DNA from: Ashinkailepas kermadecensis | Taxonomy: Eukaryota > Arthropoda > Thecostraca > Neolepadidae | Direction of reading: 5' to 3' | Length of the DNA: 64,000 nucleotides | Assembly: GCA_034440615.1 (NCBI GenBank) | Contig: JAOTOM010005180.1 | Location: forward strand, 682,001 to 746,000 | Shown here: piece by piece, positions 49,974-64,000 of the stretch | Layout of the letters: the number at the start of each line of letters is the position of its first letter | How positions within the stretch are numbered: the stretch's first letter is position 1 | Notes under the pieces: model-generated | Databases searched by the model: none | The model's input: only the letters and a program-made list of their open reading frames with translations | Told to the model about the DNA's origin: nothing | Position numbers and translations under genes: made by a program

Positions 49974-50163
49974 CCAACCTAGAATGAGGGGACGAGTGGT
50001 CTAGGGGTAAGATGCTCGTCTCACAATCGAAAGATTGTGGGTTCGAGTCTCACCTGTCGCTACTCTTCGCCCGCGACCAATCGGCGTGAGAGATTGGCGA
50101 CGCAATATGACTCAACGGTCGACGTGTCGTAAAACCAATAACCAACCAACCAACCTAGAATGA
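49974..50163 (+). mobile_element. tRNA-derived SINE, family B, with target duplication
   Basis: A-box-like GAGTGGTCTAGGGGTAAGAT, a recognisable anticodon arm, and B-box GGGTTCGAGTCTC. The body has CGCGACCAATCGGCGTGAGA and a tail AACCAATAACCAACCAACC. A perfect 14 bp target duplication CCAACCTAGAATGA (49974-49987 and 50150-50163) sets exact ends. It is the best preserved copy of the family in the window. Confidence 0.9.
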
Positions 50164-51059
50164 AAAAGACATCGGTTTTGTAGTTGTCTCAGCCCTCCTA
50201 TTGATTACATTATGCTAAGGTTGATTTTTCTTGTAGAGTAAAATTTGCTGGGGAGGGTTCAATGAAGGTTTTACGAAACCAGGGAGGATCCTGACCCCCT
50301 CTCCCGGGGATATCCACCTCTGTTGTAAGGCAATGCTCCCTGGTGTAATTTCACATCCAATGTCGGAGTGAGGGGAGGGCTCTGACTATCTCCCACTCGT
50401 GCCCACCATGTGTAATTTGTAAGCAAAAGGTAAATTGGATACAGTTTTCTTCAAATACGGACACAAGAAATTACTTATCAATGCCTCACTAATATATGAA
50501 AACTGACCCCGGATCAGTGGCAATGCAAACCCCATAAGTTAATGGAATTTCTGCACTGTTTTCCAGCCTACGTCTCAGGTAGGTTTGTTGGATCGCCTTT
50601 GCTATCTCCCTCAATCAAAATAACGTGGCGGAGCCCATGGTTGCGTGGCTTGTGTAAGTGGGTGTTGGGCTTCAGTGCATTTTCCGGGTCATGTGCCTAT
50701 CACATCATGACGTTGTCTTTGACGCTAGCACATAGAAGGACGCTGGTCACATGCTGGGAGGCTATATATAATTGCATTTCCGAACGACCAGCAAAACTAA
50801 AGCTATGGATATATATGGCACAGCGACGTAGTGCGACTCGCTTCAGTACACAAATATCGGCCGTCATCACAACATTCCAGTTGATCAATTTGCATGGGTC
50901 TGCGGTGGTGGTGCAGCCATAATTTCTGCAAGAGGAAGGAACCAATCAAATTGTTATAAATAGCATAGAAAGAAGCAGAACTAGTTCGACAATACTATCG
51001 AGCATCATAAACGCACGGGCTGAAAACTATCCTCAGCTATCACAGCTACGCTGTATATT

Positions 51060-51060
<1 letters not shown>
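50164..51060. other. Unannotated sequence
   Basis: No gene or element recognised. Confidence 0.4.
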
Positions 51061-51063
<3 letters not shown>

Positions 51064-51153
<90 letters not shown>

Positions 51154-51158
51154 GTGTG

Positions 51159-51207
<49 letters not shown>
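51064..51207. repeat. Compound (TA)n/(GT)n microsatellite
   Basis: (TA)n at 51064-51148 and (GT)n at 51161-51207, separated by a short transition. Confidence 0.97.
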
Positions 51208-51209
<2 letters not shown>

Positions 51210-52404
51210 CTTCTGAATCTGGTTTGTGGGGACGAAGTATGAGTCTCCCACCTTGTTTGTGGGAACAAACAGGGTGGGGTTCCGGGGTCATGCCGGTTTG
51301 TGGGAACAAATACTTGTCCCCGGAAACCGGATGCTTAGTTATTCGTAGGACATGTACTTATTGCATCCTAGATACGTTTTAAGTCAACATCGGTTTGTCG
51401 GGACACGATTTTTCTGGTCCCCCATACCCGGCTAAACGCGCATGCGATTTTTCTAGGTGGGGTATGTGTGTGGGTGGAGCCTATTCGAGTATGTATCCAG
51501 ACGTCGCTGCTTATCAGCTATTATCAGCTAACCGGGCGGTCCCCCAATGACGGGTCTGTGAACCTTGGCCACCAAGGGTGCGGCTCACCGACTCATCAGG
51601 CAGATCCTCGTAACAAGGGGTTGGACACAAATTTGATTGAATATGGCTTCATTGAATTTAATTTAAGTTCATCGATTCAATATAGCTTCATCATTTATCA
51701 CCAGATTGGACTTTAGTTAACAAGATCCAAAATAAATTGGATGCTACTCTACATTCTCATTGAGGGATGTATGTATGAATAATAAAAGGTAATACATTGA
51801 TTTTGTCCGCGTATTCTGATGTTCCTCAATTTATTGACCTGATATAACCTTACGGCTTTTGGAAAAATACACGTAAATTGGCTGTACGTTTCCAGGGTCA
51901 TGGAAATGGGGAGCAAAACTACACTCAGTTAGGCCGGTTATGGTTCACATAAGATTAGAAGCTACTTTAGATGGTTCTTGTTTACTCTGATATAAAAATA
52001 CTGTCATGGGCGAATCCAGGCGGCAGGATGTGATTGATATGGTGCAAAACTGTTTTTATGACCGTATTTGCAAGAAGCGGGTAGCCTCTCTGTGTCGATC
52101 CCTCGTCGTTACGTCTTATTTTCGCCACTGGCTAAAGTAAAAATGATTATATGAAATACGTCCATGGAGCAACGGCTTGAAGGTTATTTAGGATCATTTT
52201 TAGTCTTTTCAAAAACATGGCATCCCTTTTTCTTTTGGTCTGGAGCCGCTTCTGCTCTGTCGGCACAGCTCAAAGTCTGGCCCAAGGTCTCTGTAGAAAC
52301 CTACTATGGATTCAACTCCAGTCGAAATATACAGTTGATAATATGACAAAACATACGTGGACGAAAGCTAGGAGCAGCCACCATGTTGCATTGAGCTGCT
52401 ACTA
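51208..52404. other. Unannotated sequence
   Basis: GGTTTGTGGGAACAAA-like words repeat at 51220-51310. ATGGGCGAATCCAGGCGG at 52006 and GCCACTGG at 52125 may be decayed MITE ends. Confidence 0.4.
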
Positions 52405-53984
<1,580 letters not shown>

Positions 53985-54175
53985 CATGTCGGGTGTCGTC
54001 ACTCCGTGTCGGCGTCACTCCGTGTCGGCGTCACTCCATGTCGACGTCACTTCGTGTCGGCCATATGAGGCGTCACTCTGTGTCGGCGTCACTCCGTGTC
54101 GGCCATATGAGGTGTCACTCCGTGTCGGCGTCACTCCATGTCGGCCATATGAGGCGTCACTCCGTGTCGGCGTCC
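53985..54175. repeat. Two-unit minisatellite (GTGTCGGCGTCACTCC family)
   Basis: Alternates a 15-16 bp unit GTGTCGGCGTCACTCC with a longer unit that inserts CATATGAGG before GTCACTCC. The higher-order arrangement repeats about three times. Confidence 0.92.
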
Positions 54176-54604
54176 TTCTGGTGGTATTTGTGCATCGATA
54201 ATAGTCTCTGAGACGCCTAGGTTCGGACTTCCACTTCGACATTACACCCGCCCGAGGGTGGAAGAGATCAGTTAACTAAATGGGACACGAACTCACTACA
54301 ATCTTAATTTAATCTTAGTTTTGATCCAATGGGACATGCATGCACTATATTCCCCACGCACTATATATATATATTGGTATTTGTGTGCCATTCGCATTAT
54401 CCTTACAATAAAATTGTTTTACATACGCTTTGCCAATCTTCTCAGTCGTCATATACTGATGTGCATTCTGGCGTCATTGTCATGGTGCATGCTACAAGCA
54501 ACATGTATCACGGAATACACACTTAGCAATTACGCAAGTATGCAGGCACGCACACGCACACACACATACACATGCACACACATACACAGACGCACTGTAT
54601 GTTT

Positions 54605-55248
54605 GTTTCATGTTTATGTTTCATGTTTATGTTTCATGTTTATGTTTCATGTTTATGTTTCATGTTTATGTTTCATGTTTATATTTCATGTTTATATTTC
54701 ATGTTTATGTTTCATGTTTGTTTCATGTTTATGTTTCATGTTCATGTTTCATGTTTATGTTTCATGTTTGTTTCATGTTTATGTTTCATGTTTATGTTTC
54801 ATGTTTATGTTTCATGTTTATGTTTCATGTTTATGTTCCATGTTTAGGTTTCATGTTTGTTTCATGTTTATGTTTCATGTTTATGTTTCATGTTTGTTTC
54901 ATGTTTATGTTTCATGATGTTTCATGATGTTTATGTTTCATGATGTTTATGTTTCATGATGTTTATGTTTCATGTTTATGTTTCATGTTTATGTTTCATG
55001 TTTATGTTTCATGTTTATGTTTCATGTTTATGTTTCATGTTTATGTTTCATGTTTATGTTTCATGTTTATGTTTCATGTTTATGTTTCATGTTTATGTTT
55101 CATGTTTATGTTTCATGTTTATGTTTCATGTTTATGTTTCATGTTTATGTTTCATGTTTATGTTTCATGTTTGTGTTTCATGTTTATGTTTCATGTTTAT
55201 GTTTCATGTTTATGTTTCATGTTTATGTTTCATGTTTACGTTTCATGT
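54605..55248. repeat. 13 bp minisatellite, about 50 copies
   Basis: TTTCATGTTTATG repeated every 13 bases, with 9-10 bp deletion variants (CATGTTTGTTT, CATGATG) mostly in the first half. The second half (54958-55240) is nearly homogeneous. All three plus-strand frames read through it as repeat peptides. Confidence 0.97.
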
Positions 55249-56330
55249 TTTCATGTTACAGCATATGTTTCATGTTTGGCACTATTTCGGGACAGTCATG
55301 CACGTGCGTTTGCTATTAGGCTCCCCGTCATGGCACGTGCACGCGACAGAGCTAATCCGATTCCTCGGGCCTGGTGAACAGGGGACGGCTCCGGTGACCC
55401 CCGGCGAGGCCATCTCTCGGGGCGTGCTACCGAACAGATGGATTTGTTCAAAGGCAGGTCATGTCCGTGAACCCGGTACCGCGGGCGCTTTCCGTGGTCA
55501 GACGTGCGCCAAGGACCTCGCGTGCCAAGAGGCGCATTAGCCGACTATGTCACCGAGGCGGTCATGCGAAGCGAAGCATTACAATATTCATCATCATGTA
55601 ATTTATTTTACTTATTTCGTATGCATGTGTGCATGCCACCTCCTGACACAATGAGAAGTGCCTGAGTCTGGAGCACACCAATAGGAAACACTGTTGGAAT
55701 ACACTAATAGGAAACTCCCGAAGCATCTTTTAATTCCCAGGAGTACTCATAAATGAAGAAAAGCAAGCAAATACTCAGAGAAGATTGGTTCACCTGGGGA
55801 ATCATCACGGATGAAAAACGAAAACACTTGGATAAGAACGTTCGAATTTTACGAATCGTTAAACTATGTGAAATCAAAGGACACGACCGAACTTACAATG
55901 GGGATGCATGGGATTGGAAATTTTGAACATATTTACGAACGTTCAGCCATTGTATAGCTCGTAGTTTCTTCACCGATTTGAGTAACATTTCTTGAGCAAT
56001 GCAATGAATTAGAAGTGTACTATTTATCACTCACCTACTTTTGAAACTTACAGGTAAGAAAAGTTACAAGTATCAAAGTGTGTTGGTAACGCAAATGTCG
56101 GTAATGAAAATATCTTGCAATAGAGTGTCCCATTTAACAACATAAATGGAACTAATTTACCCTGTAGCGAAAAGTAGTGCAACAAAAATGTCGTAACTAA
56201 AACTCCATGTAGCGAATTTACCGAAACCGAAAGGTCGGATCCTCTTTCCTGTTACAATACATTTCGAGATATAGTTAGCTTGCCCTGGAATATGCGTGCT
56301 TTTTGCAATATCTGTTTAAGACCAGGGTTT
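55249..56330. other. Unannotated sequence
   Basis: GC-richer to about 55560, then AT-rich. No gene recognised. Confidence 0.4.
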
Positions 56331-56344
56331 TGCGGCTCCACTTT

Positions 56345-56895
56345 TCGTGCCTGAACAGGTAGCCGTGTGGACACAGTCTGGGCTGCAAGTCTCGTGTCTA
56401 CCCAGGTAGTCGTGTGGACTTAGCTGGCGGTCTGGGCTACACTTTTCGTGTCTACACAGGTAGCCGTGTGGACACAGTCTGGGCTGCAAGTCTCGTGTCT
56501 ACCCAGGTAGCCGTGTGGACTTAGCTGGCGGTCTGGGCTACACTTCTCGTGTCTACACAGGTAGCCGTGTGGACACAGTCTGGGCTGCAAGTCTCGTGTC
56601 TACCCAGGTAGCCGTGTGGACTCAGCCACCAGTCTGGGCTGCAAGTCTCGTGTCTACACAGGTAGCCGTGTACACCCAGCCACCGGTCTGGGCTACACTT
56701 CTCGTGTCTACACAGGTAGCCGTATGGACACAATCTGGGCTAAGTCTCGTGTTAAGGTAGCGTGTACACTTTTCGTGTCTACACAGGTAGCCGTGTGGGC
56801 TCAGCTGCCGGTCTGGGCTCCACTTTCTTGTCTGAGCATGTCTTTCTTTCCGTCTGGGCTCCATTTCTCTTGTATGCACGGGTAGCCGTGTAGAC
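56345..56895. repeat. Minisatellite with ~101 bp higher-order unit
   Basis: Alternating ~47 and ~54 bp units, each with (G)GTAGCCGTGTGGAC and TCTCGTGTCTAC(A/C)CAG, distinguished by CACAGTCTGGGCTGCAAG versus TTAGCTGGCGGTCTGGGCTA. Order decays toward 56890. Confidence 0.92.
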
Positions 56896-59160
56896 TGGAG
56901 GTGGCAAATCTGGAAACTTTTGGACCGACGCCGGACCGACCAATCTGATGTGACCCAGTCCGATTGGGCTTGGTTAAAATGAACTAAAGCCCGTCCAAAA
57001 TACCAGTTATGTAATACTAGTGGTATTAGTAGCAGCATTACCATTGTTATTAACCAAGGCTTAATTGAGGTCAAATACTCAGTTCACATGAACTTGAGAA
57101 GCCCCCTTCACTTCCAGAACATGGATTGAAAGTAAATATCTTATCCAGACATTCTTTTTGTATCTGCATGCATTCACAGGAACACCATGTTGGATAAAAA
57201 TAATTATTAGAACACGTAGGTATTCCCATGACGTTCCTTCCTCAATATAGTATCTTACGAAGCAGCAAAATTAACAGTCCTAAGGTTTGATTTGTTAAGT
57301 GTTCAATAATATATAGAATGCTGCACCGTAACTTTCAAATTCACACCGTCCCACTACAAGTTTCAGATATCCAATTTGTCATTTTCTTGAGCTTTGAAAA
57401 GTCATGGTAACGTACTATCAAAGTAAAAAACTCACATGTTCTCCCTTACTATTGTTTGTTGCGTCGCGTTTGTCATCAGCCTGCCTCTTTGATTCCAAAA
57501 TGTATTTAATTGTGTCTGTTAGCTGTCTGGCTTAACCAATGCATCAGGTAACCATTGATTAGTGTCATCTACAGCAATGCACTCGAAAAAGTACCAGGTA
57601 TTGATATTTACCCAACTGACACTGCTAGTCTACAACAACGCATGACCATGATTAAACAAGGGTGACTGAAAAGATGGGACCATAGCACCAGCTACAATAA
57701 TCATCAGTCAGCTAGTGGCCTAATGCGGCGCAAAAATGACAAATCTTGCAAGAAATACAGATAGCCTAGTGTCAGAATGTAAAAGCGTCAGAATGCCCAA
57801 CAGCCAAGAAGTGGTCTATTAAACGACCGCCGACCCGAACATGAATTGCTTTAAATCATTGAAGCATACTCGTATATTGATAACATTTTCAGTGATATGC
57901 CTTCAATGCAGTTATATTATATAGAATGGCCGACACGGTAAGTTCAAAAATGACGGTCCGCACTATGTACGTGCTGCATTAAAAAGGCTGGAAGAATTTA
58001 GAAAACAATAGATGATTGCTACCTGTTTCTCAAGCACCAAAGCCTTGAACAAAGCTTGAATGGTGATATCATTCATTAATGGAACCTAAGCATGCTCATG
58101 GGGTTTGGTTGATATTGATTTCTTCGATTTATGATGCTGCTCCAAGATGGGTCTTGCTTTCAATGCCATCATTAATGGTTCATTACTTGAGTTATATTCA
58201 GTAGCCTACAGTTAACGCCATCAATGAGCGTAGTATGAAGACTAAAACGACGCAACCACCGGCTGTAGGGCAGGGAAGCTGACCATGGAAGATGGATTAT
58301 AAAGGACCCAATGTTAAGTTTGAAGGATGAGGAATATTTCATTTTGAACTGTGAACATAATAATATAATGATGAAAATATTGCATGTGATGTGTAGTGTA
58401 TTACAGATTACTAAAAAATGAAGGAATCAATCCGCGCCCATGGCTACAATTTTGCTATTTTATTTGCATTCGATGAAGGCAAGTATTAAGCTGTGCATTT
58501 TAATAAATGCATTCTTTTGAAATCCGCTTGTTAACTATGGAAGCCAGACAACAGAAACATAATTGCTTTTTGAGAGGCTTGTTTTTTCCTTGTATTTTCA
58601 TTGAACAAATTTTGAAGAAAATGATGCACATGGTTGTCATGGTTGCCTATGCAACCATGGACAAAAAACGATGACATTCGTACGCCGTCTTAATACAATG
58701 TGCTACAGTGCTAGTCTTATGCCATGTGTCGGTCATATTGGCTTGGCTCCAGCCATATTGTACCGTTCGATATCTGGTGAATCTGATATTCTTTAGTCTT
58801 TATTGCTATTAAATATTGTTTTAAAATTGAATTCTGCATGTCATGGATATGCTTGGCTTATCTATTTATATAATTGATGGTCTGCTATCTTCAGCAATTA
58901 GCATTCAAGAAATCTTGGAAGTATTGTCAGGTTGTCATCAACTTGTTCAATGCATATGCCAAAATTGCTGGCTGGAATGTTCAAATATTTATCACAAGCT
59001 GCATGGTGATCATCCTGACAGACCGGCTAAAGACCGGCATATATCCCAAAGAAAAGTCAAATGGCCCACAGGTCCTGATTAGGCTTTCTGATTGGGCTTC
59101 GGTCCTTTAGTTTGTCACCTATAGTGGACTCAGCTGCCAATCACGTGGTTATGTCGTCAT
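56896..59160. other. AT-rich unannotated sequence
   Basis: About 2.3 kb with no gene, RNA or transposon recognised. Confidence 0.45.
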
Positions 59161-59194
59161 GAAACGTGGCCTGCGTTCACTGAGGCCGAGCGAC

Positions 59195-59462
59195 GGCGTG
59201 GCTAATCTGACTATCCGACCCTGACTCTCTGGCAGAGTGCCGACCCTATTTGACCCTGACTCTCGGGTGGGGAGACGGACCCTAACTCCTAGATAGAGCT
59301 TGACCCTGATTATCCGATCCTGACTCTTGGGCAGGGAGCCCGTCTCCGACTCTCGGCCAGGGAGCCCGGCCCTGACTCTCGACCAGGGAGCCCGGCCTCG
59401 ACTCTCGGCCAGGGAGCCCGGCCCTGACTCTCGGCCAGGGAGCCCGGCCCTGACTCGCCAGT
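59195..59462. repeat. CCCTGACTCTCGG repeat, ~26 bp units
   Basis: GGCCAGGGAGCCCGGCCCTG plus ACTCTC repeats about five times at 59330-59460, preceded by degenerate CCCTGACTCTC units. Confidence 0.9.
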
Positions 59463-60020
59463 GGTGAGCGTGATCCCGGCAGCTGGCGACTGCCGAGCGC
59501 TGTTTGTGCCGCCCAACCCCGGCACGCAACAACAGCCGGCGACAGCGCGTGCTGCTGTCGGGCGGCCGCCTCCGATCGGGCGTCGCGATCGTTGCCGACG
59601 ACAGCCACCAATCGGTGCGCCGTGGTCTGGACGCGCTGGGTCATCGGGCGGCGAGCTGTGAGACGTTGGCGAGACGTGCTACGCCGCGAGACGTGGCATC
59701 ACCAAGCCCGACTCACTGAGCTACCAACTGCTGAGCTGTGGGACGGCCGGACTCCGCGTTACAGTCCGACCGTGGTACAATACGTCCGCACCACGGAGCC
59801 TGACTTACTGAGCCGGAATCACCGAGCCGGACTCATCGAGCCGGACTCGCTGCTGAGCCACGACACGGCCAGACGTCGCGCGACCGTCCGGCCGTGGTAC
59901 GACCCCGCTCCACCATGGAGCCGTCGGCGACGACGATGCTCACTGGCGCTCCCGACCCAACACGTGCGACAGTCGGATCAATACGGAGCGCATCTCGACA
60001 CAGCGGCCGAGTTATGATAG
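59463..60020. other. CpG-rich block
   Basis: About 550 bp dense in CpG, with GAGCCGGACTC-type short repeats at 59795-59860. It contains a 141-codon plus-strand frame (59592-60017) with Arg/Thr/Pro-rich composition and no recognised domain. It could be a CpG-rich promoter region or a GC-rich repeat; no exon is demonstrable. Confidence 0.4.
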
Positions 60021-61025
60021 CGCCGCTCTGTTTGTGGTGACCTTGCGACGCCGCAAGGCAAATGAATGCAACTCTTGTAATGTATGTAACTGCGGGCCAA
60101 GGTCGCTACTACTGAGCGCAGGCCGGTCACAGCTGTGGATCAATGGCACATTAATATGGTGCAGGCAGCAGGAAGGTTACCAAGATCAGTAATGGTTGCT
60201 GCTGCGATGCATGTACGTAACAGTCCCCACGCCGGATAATTGGTCAGAGGTCATCTCCACTGGACACAAGGAGAACAACACTGCCGGTCAACCTCGGCCT
60301 CAAAGTCCTGGATTTTGCCACGACGCTGGCTATGATGGCTATGATGTGTGACAATGGAAATGCCGGTCGCGGCTCACTGTCCCGGATTTGGTGCATCGGC
60401 TTGGTATTGGTATGTGGCATGTCGGCCGCAGCTCGCAATATCTATGAAATGCCACCACCCACATCACACCTATCAACATGGTATTAGACGACACCGTCAC
60501 CCGTGAAAGCTTGCCGTCCCGACGGGCGAAGCAAGAAGAAATGATGCAAAAGCATTCAGTTTCGATACATGAAATAGTGTTAAATTTAGATGGAGAACGC
60601 GCTTGGTGTGATTGGACATCTTCATGATGGAAGTGAATGTGGTGGTTGAGGTGTGCATAAGGGGTAAAACGTAAGTGATAGTGTCAATGAAAAGATGTGC
60701 AGCCGCTGCATTGCACTTCACGGGCTTATGCGGGTTTGTGAGGCAGAATGATTTTGCGTACGGCATGTTCATCACGTCTGAAGCTTTTTACAGTGGTATG
60801 CATGCCGGTCAACTATTACGCATAGGGATGCAACGTGAGGAAGCCCCTTTTGTCTACGATCTCCGGTCCTCCTCTGTCCACTTCCCATTTATTTTGTTTC
60901 CACCTCGTCATTTGTGACTCTTCACATTCGGTCGAATGCATTTGTTAAGTTGCGTCATATCTTTCATCTTGCTGCTGTTGATATTCTGCAAAAAGTACTG
61001 TGGCAAAAGAGAGGCTGTGAGTTCC
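60021..61025. other. Unannotated sequence
   Basis: No feature recognised. Confidence 0.4.
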
Positions 61026-61029
61026 TAGC

Positions 61030-61145
61030 AATGCTATAACTCCCCTGGCATAGCTATAACTCCACTGGCATAGCCATGACTCCACTGGCAAAGCCATGAC
61101 TCCACTAAGCAGAACCATGACTCCACTGGCGGAGCCAAGACCCCA
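61030..61145. repeat. ~19 bp repeat ACTCCACTGGCAAAGCCATG
   Basis: About six imperfect tandem units of CTCC(A/C)CTGGCA.AGC.ATGA. Confidence 0.88.
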
Positions 61146-62010
61146 CTGAGCAAAAGTGCCATCAAGCTTGAAATCTAAGCGGGAAATATATATGGGTGCA
61201 GAGTTATGCTAACCTTGCATGTCAAGCGTATTTCGTTCAGAGCGTGCTTTGTCAGCACTCCCAGCTGAGAGGGATGGTTGATACCTTCACAGTCAATTAA
61301 TCTTTAATTCAGATTGAGCCCTGAAAAAATGATCAGTGTGTCATCTCACACATCAAATTTCGCTCGCTTTTTATGTGTTCGGCCGGCCAGGGACCCTACA
61401 TGGCTGGTCAAAGGAAAGCATGATCCACACATGAATATGAACATGAACATGTCAGTAGCTTCAACCGCACACTACACTGTGGGCTATAGCCGCGAGGTAA
61501 ACAGCAAAATGCACCTTGCGTTCGAAAATAGATGTAAATGTCATTTGGCTCGATGACGCATGGTTACATGTCAACGTAAGGTGAAATTATCACAGCTCAC
61601 GTCACACGTGATGAACAATGGCTCTTAAAAGCTTGAAGATGTCTACTCGGGGATTCGCCAGGCAAAACGTGGCGTTGAATTCGAGTTCAGGCGATAATAA
61701 TGTCCTATAAGACATTTTTGTCGAGCAAGTCATCTTAGGACAATCGAGTCCAAAGATTTCATTTAATCTTGAGAAGTGTCCGGTTAGGAAATTTCCACTT
61801 ACATCACCTAAAATGTAGATTAATTATCTGGGAACTTGAACAGCAGACAACAAGAACACAAATCCTGGAGAACAGCTCTCGCATAGCTACTTGAAGTGGC
61901 ATGCTCTGTACATTTGTTGCGGAAAAGTCCACAAAGATCAGATACATAATGTTAATCGGCAGAGTAGAGCCACGCTCCGTTCTCCGGCGGTCACAGCAAA
62001 GCCGCTGTGC
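61146..62010. other. Unannotated sequence
   Basis: No gene recognised. Confidence 0.4.
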
Positions 62011-62011
62011 C

Positions 62012-62152
62012 TGTGGCAGCTACCACACCCTCGGGGGCAGCGGAAAACCCGCAACAGTGCAGCCACCACACCCTCGAAGGGCAGCGGAGAACCCGCAACA
62101 GTGCAGCCACCACAACCTCGGAGGGCAGCGGGGAACACGCAACAGTGGCAGA
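62012..62152. repeat. ~45 bp tandem repeat, 3 copies
   Basis: GGCAGCGG(A/G)(A/G)AACCCGCAAC followed by AGTGCAGCCACCACACCCTC, with small changes. Confidence 0.92.
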
Positions 62153-64000
62153 TGTAAACCCCGATGCCGTATAATGCTTGTATGAAACCCCTGAGCTGCT
62201 CATGATATTTTTTCAAATTTAGTCTATCCTACTGGAATTAACGAGCGTGTCTTGTAACAAAAATAGGAACTTCAGCTTGTTACTGTCACAGAGCGGATGC
62301 AGATCAAGGTTGCCATGCACAATTAGTTTTTTAGACCGGCATTGAAACATTTAGTATGATCTGTCCGTAAAAGACATTACAGCAAGCCAAACATGGCTGC
62401 TAGACTGATAATCACGAAAACTACATCAATGCAAGAAGTGATCTCAGGTTAGATCATCACAATCAAACATAATTCGCCAAGTTGTACGTCGGGGGAATTG
62501 ATTGTGAACACGTCGGATGAATAATTTTATCTGAATCAATATGCTTGACAAACCGGAAGTATACATGACAGATTATTTCCCTTTATGGCTGTCGAAGCTT
62601 GAATTCAATATCAGACCCGGTCGCGGAGCTATGGCGTCACAAGTTCCGACTGTGCATGTATGATGAGCGAACACTCGGGGGCTAAAATGCCGATTATGAC
62701 GAGGTAAAGACAACTGAATCAGAGTTTCTGGACATGATCGATGGCCTTGATCACGTTACGCATCATGGCGTTGTACAAAGTCTTCAGTTTGTATGTCAGT
62801 TATATTGAACTACGAAACGAGACAATGATCTGAAAACTACCTCTACTTCGAGGTGGCTGACTGCACTACTCCGACAATGATTTTGCTGATCTGATCTGGG
62901 AGGTCAATTGAAGGACGGAGACACAATGCTTTGAGTAATCTACAAATTTAACCAAATATGCTGCGTCAGGCCTGTCGTTGTATATCTATGTCTATCGTAG
63001 AGCAGAACTTAGGTAAGAGTCAAACTTATCCCGCACTTGGAGCAGTAGGAATTATACAGCACTGTTAGGCTTAGAATACTTCTATTTCCAACTGTAATTA
63101 GGCGAATATTTCTTAAGGACGGCAGACGATTGAAAAATGGTTCGCAGGATTCACGTGTGCACCAAGTGCCACGGAGGAACTGACGTCATTCTGGAACAAT
63201 GAACACCACCCATAATTAGCGCTGTGTGTGGGATTGAAATACGGGAGCCAAGTTCCAAGATACGCCAGTGCAAGGCGCCATTAGTAGTGCTGGACGACCG
63301 AAGGCAACGCGTGACCTTTAAAACTCCCATGCTGTGGGCACAAGTTCGAGCATCATATCTTCATTTTGTTGGCAGCGGACGATGGCGGCGCGGTGATCTT
63401 CACTGAGGTGACGAGGCCAGGCACGCAGCGCCACCTGCCCGGCACCGCGAGTGCTCGCATAAATTATGTCTGAACAAAAAATAACGGAGTACTCAGGAGG
63501 AAACATTGTGATGGCAACTGGTAAGAGTCAAAATATACAGGGTGGGTCAAATTCTGGGTGATGGAAGTAGAACTTCACATGTTATAGCAAAATAGCGTTA
63601 ACAGGGTTCGAAAGGCGGACCGGGTCGGATCGTTCATTCGCGTATTCTGCATGTACCGAGCAGGTTCACTTCGGCTTCAACTTCGCTCGTAATGACAACT
63701 TCGGTACAACCCCTGTAGCAGGAGAACTGCCCACAAACCACGCATTTCACCGACACAGATGTAACGTGCTCCCACATAGGCAAACTTGGTAGGCTCTCCT
63801 GGTGTTTTTCTGTCACCGAGGCGGATCCCCTGGCAGGTGCGACACCATGTCAGCTGCCATATACCGGGAAAATGCAATTACAGAACGCAGCGCAGCGAAG
63901 CCGGTCATTTGTGCAGCGGTTCCACCCGGGACACGTTTCCCGACTAGTTATGGAAACGATTTGCCCGGTCTGAACTTTCTGGTTCCGCACGTCCAACTGG
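62153..64000. other. Unannotated sequence
   Basis: No gene, RNA or element recognised to the end of the window. Confidence 0.4.

Noticed and set aside
49988..50149. Functional tRNA gene
   Set aside because: A- and B-boxes are present but no acceptor stem closes. A tRNA-unrelated body, tail and target duplication show it is a SINE.
54572..55540. Met/Phe/Cys/Val-rich repeat proteins on the plus strand
   Set aside because: All three frames read through a 13 bp array, so coding is not needed to explain them.

Overview
The window is a eukaryotic, almost entirely non-coding stretch that appears to be arthropod DNA. Two exons on the minus strand (22536-22690 and 15273-15483) encode the two halves of one V-type immunoglobulin domain of the Dpr/zig-8 family of neuronal surface proteins. 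Both have correct splice sites and compatible phase, so at least the 7 kb between them is intron. I recognise no upstream exon out to base 64000 and no downstream exon down to base 1. The rest is therefore either long introns of this gene or flanking intergenic DNA. The gene family points to an arthropod. The mix of Penelope-like elements, tRNA-derived SINEs and abundant minisatellites is compatible with a chelicerate such as a tick, but that is inference. There is no sign of a bacterial or viral genome: no operons, no ribosome-binding sites, no compact gene layout. Most open frames are chance frames or frames kept open by tandem repeats. 
 Layout. 1-15 kb: mostly tandem arrays (82, 19, 59, 80, 59 and 29 bp units), plus a cluster of Penelope-like element (PLE) fragments at 4.9-6.65 kb. 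The best preserved of these is a minus-strand copy that keeps a GIY-YIG endonuclease frame but has lost the reverse transcriptase. 15-23 kb: the two dpr exons and their intron, which holds an old tandem duplication (17.4-20.5 kb) and minus-strand SINE copies. 23-34 kb: sparse sequence with a 39 bp minisatellite at 27 kb. 34-42 kb: a piggyBac-like MITE with TTAA ends, a 52 bp array, a second PLE family folded back on itself between AT repeats (36.7-37.8 kb), a hAT-like MITE with an internal minisatellite (38.2 kb), and a 500 bp (TA)n(TC)n block. 43-50 kb: three SINEs with perfect target-site duplications. 51-57 kb: dinucleotide, 13 bp and ~50 bp arrays. 59-60 kb: CpG-rich sequence. 
 I found no new multi-gene system. 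The observations most worth following are the hammerhead-ribozyme-like cores in both PLE families (antisense to the endonuclease frame in family 1), the PLE fold-back, the identical 82 bp array with a diverged inverted relative 1.5 kb away, and the nested transposon and duplication structure inside the dpr intron.
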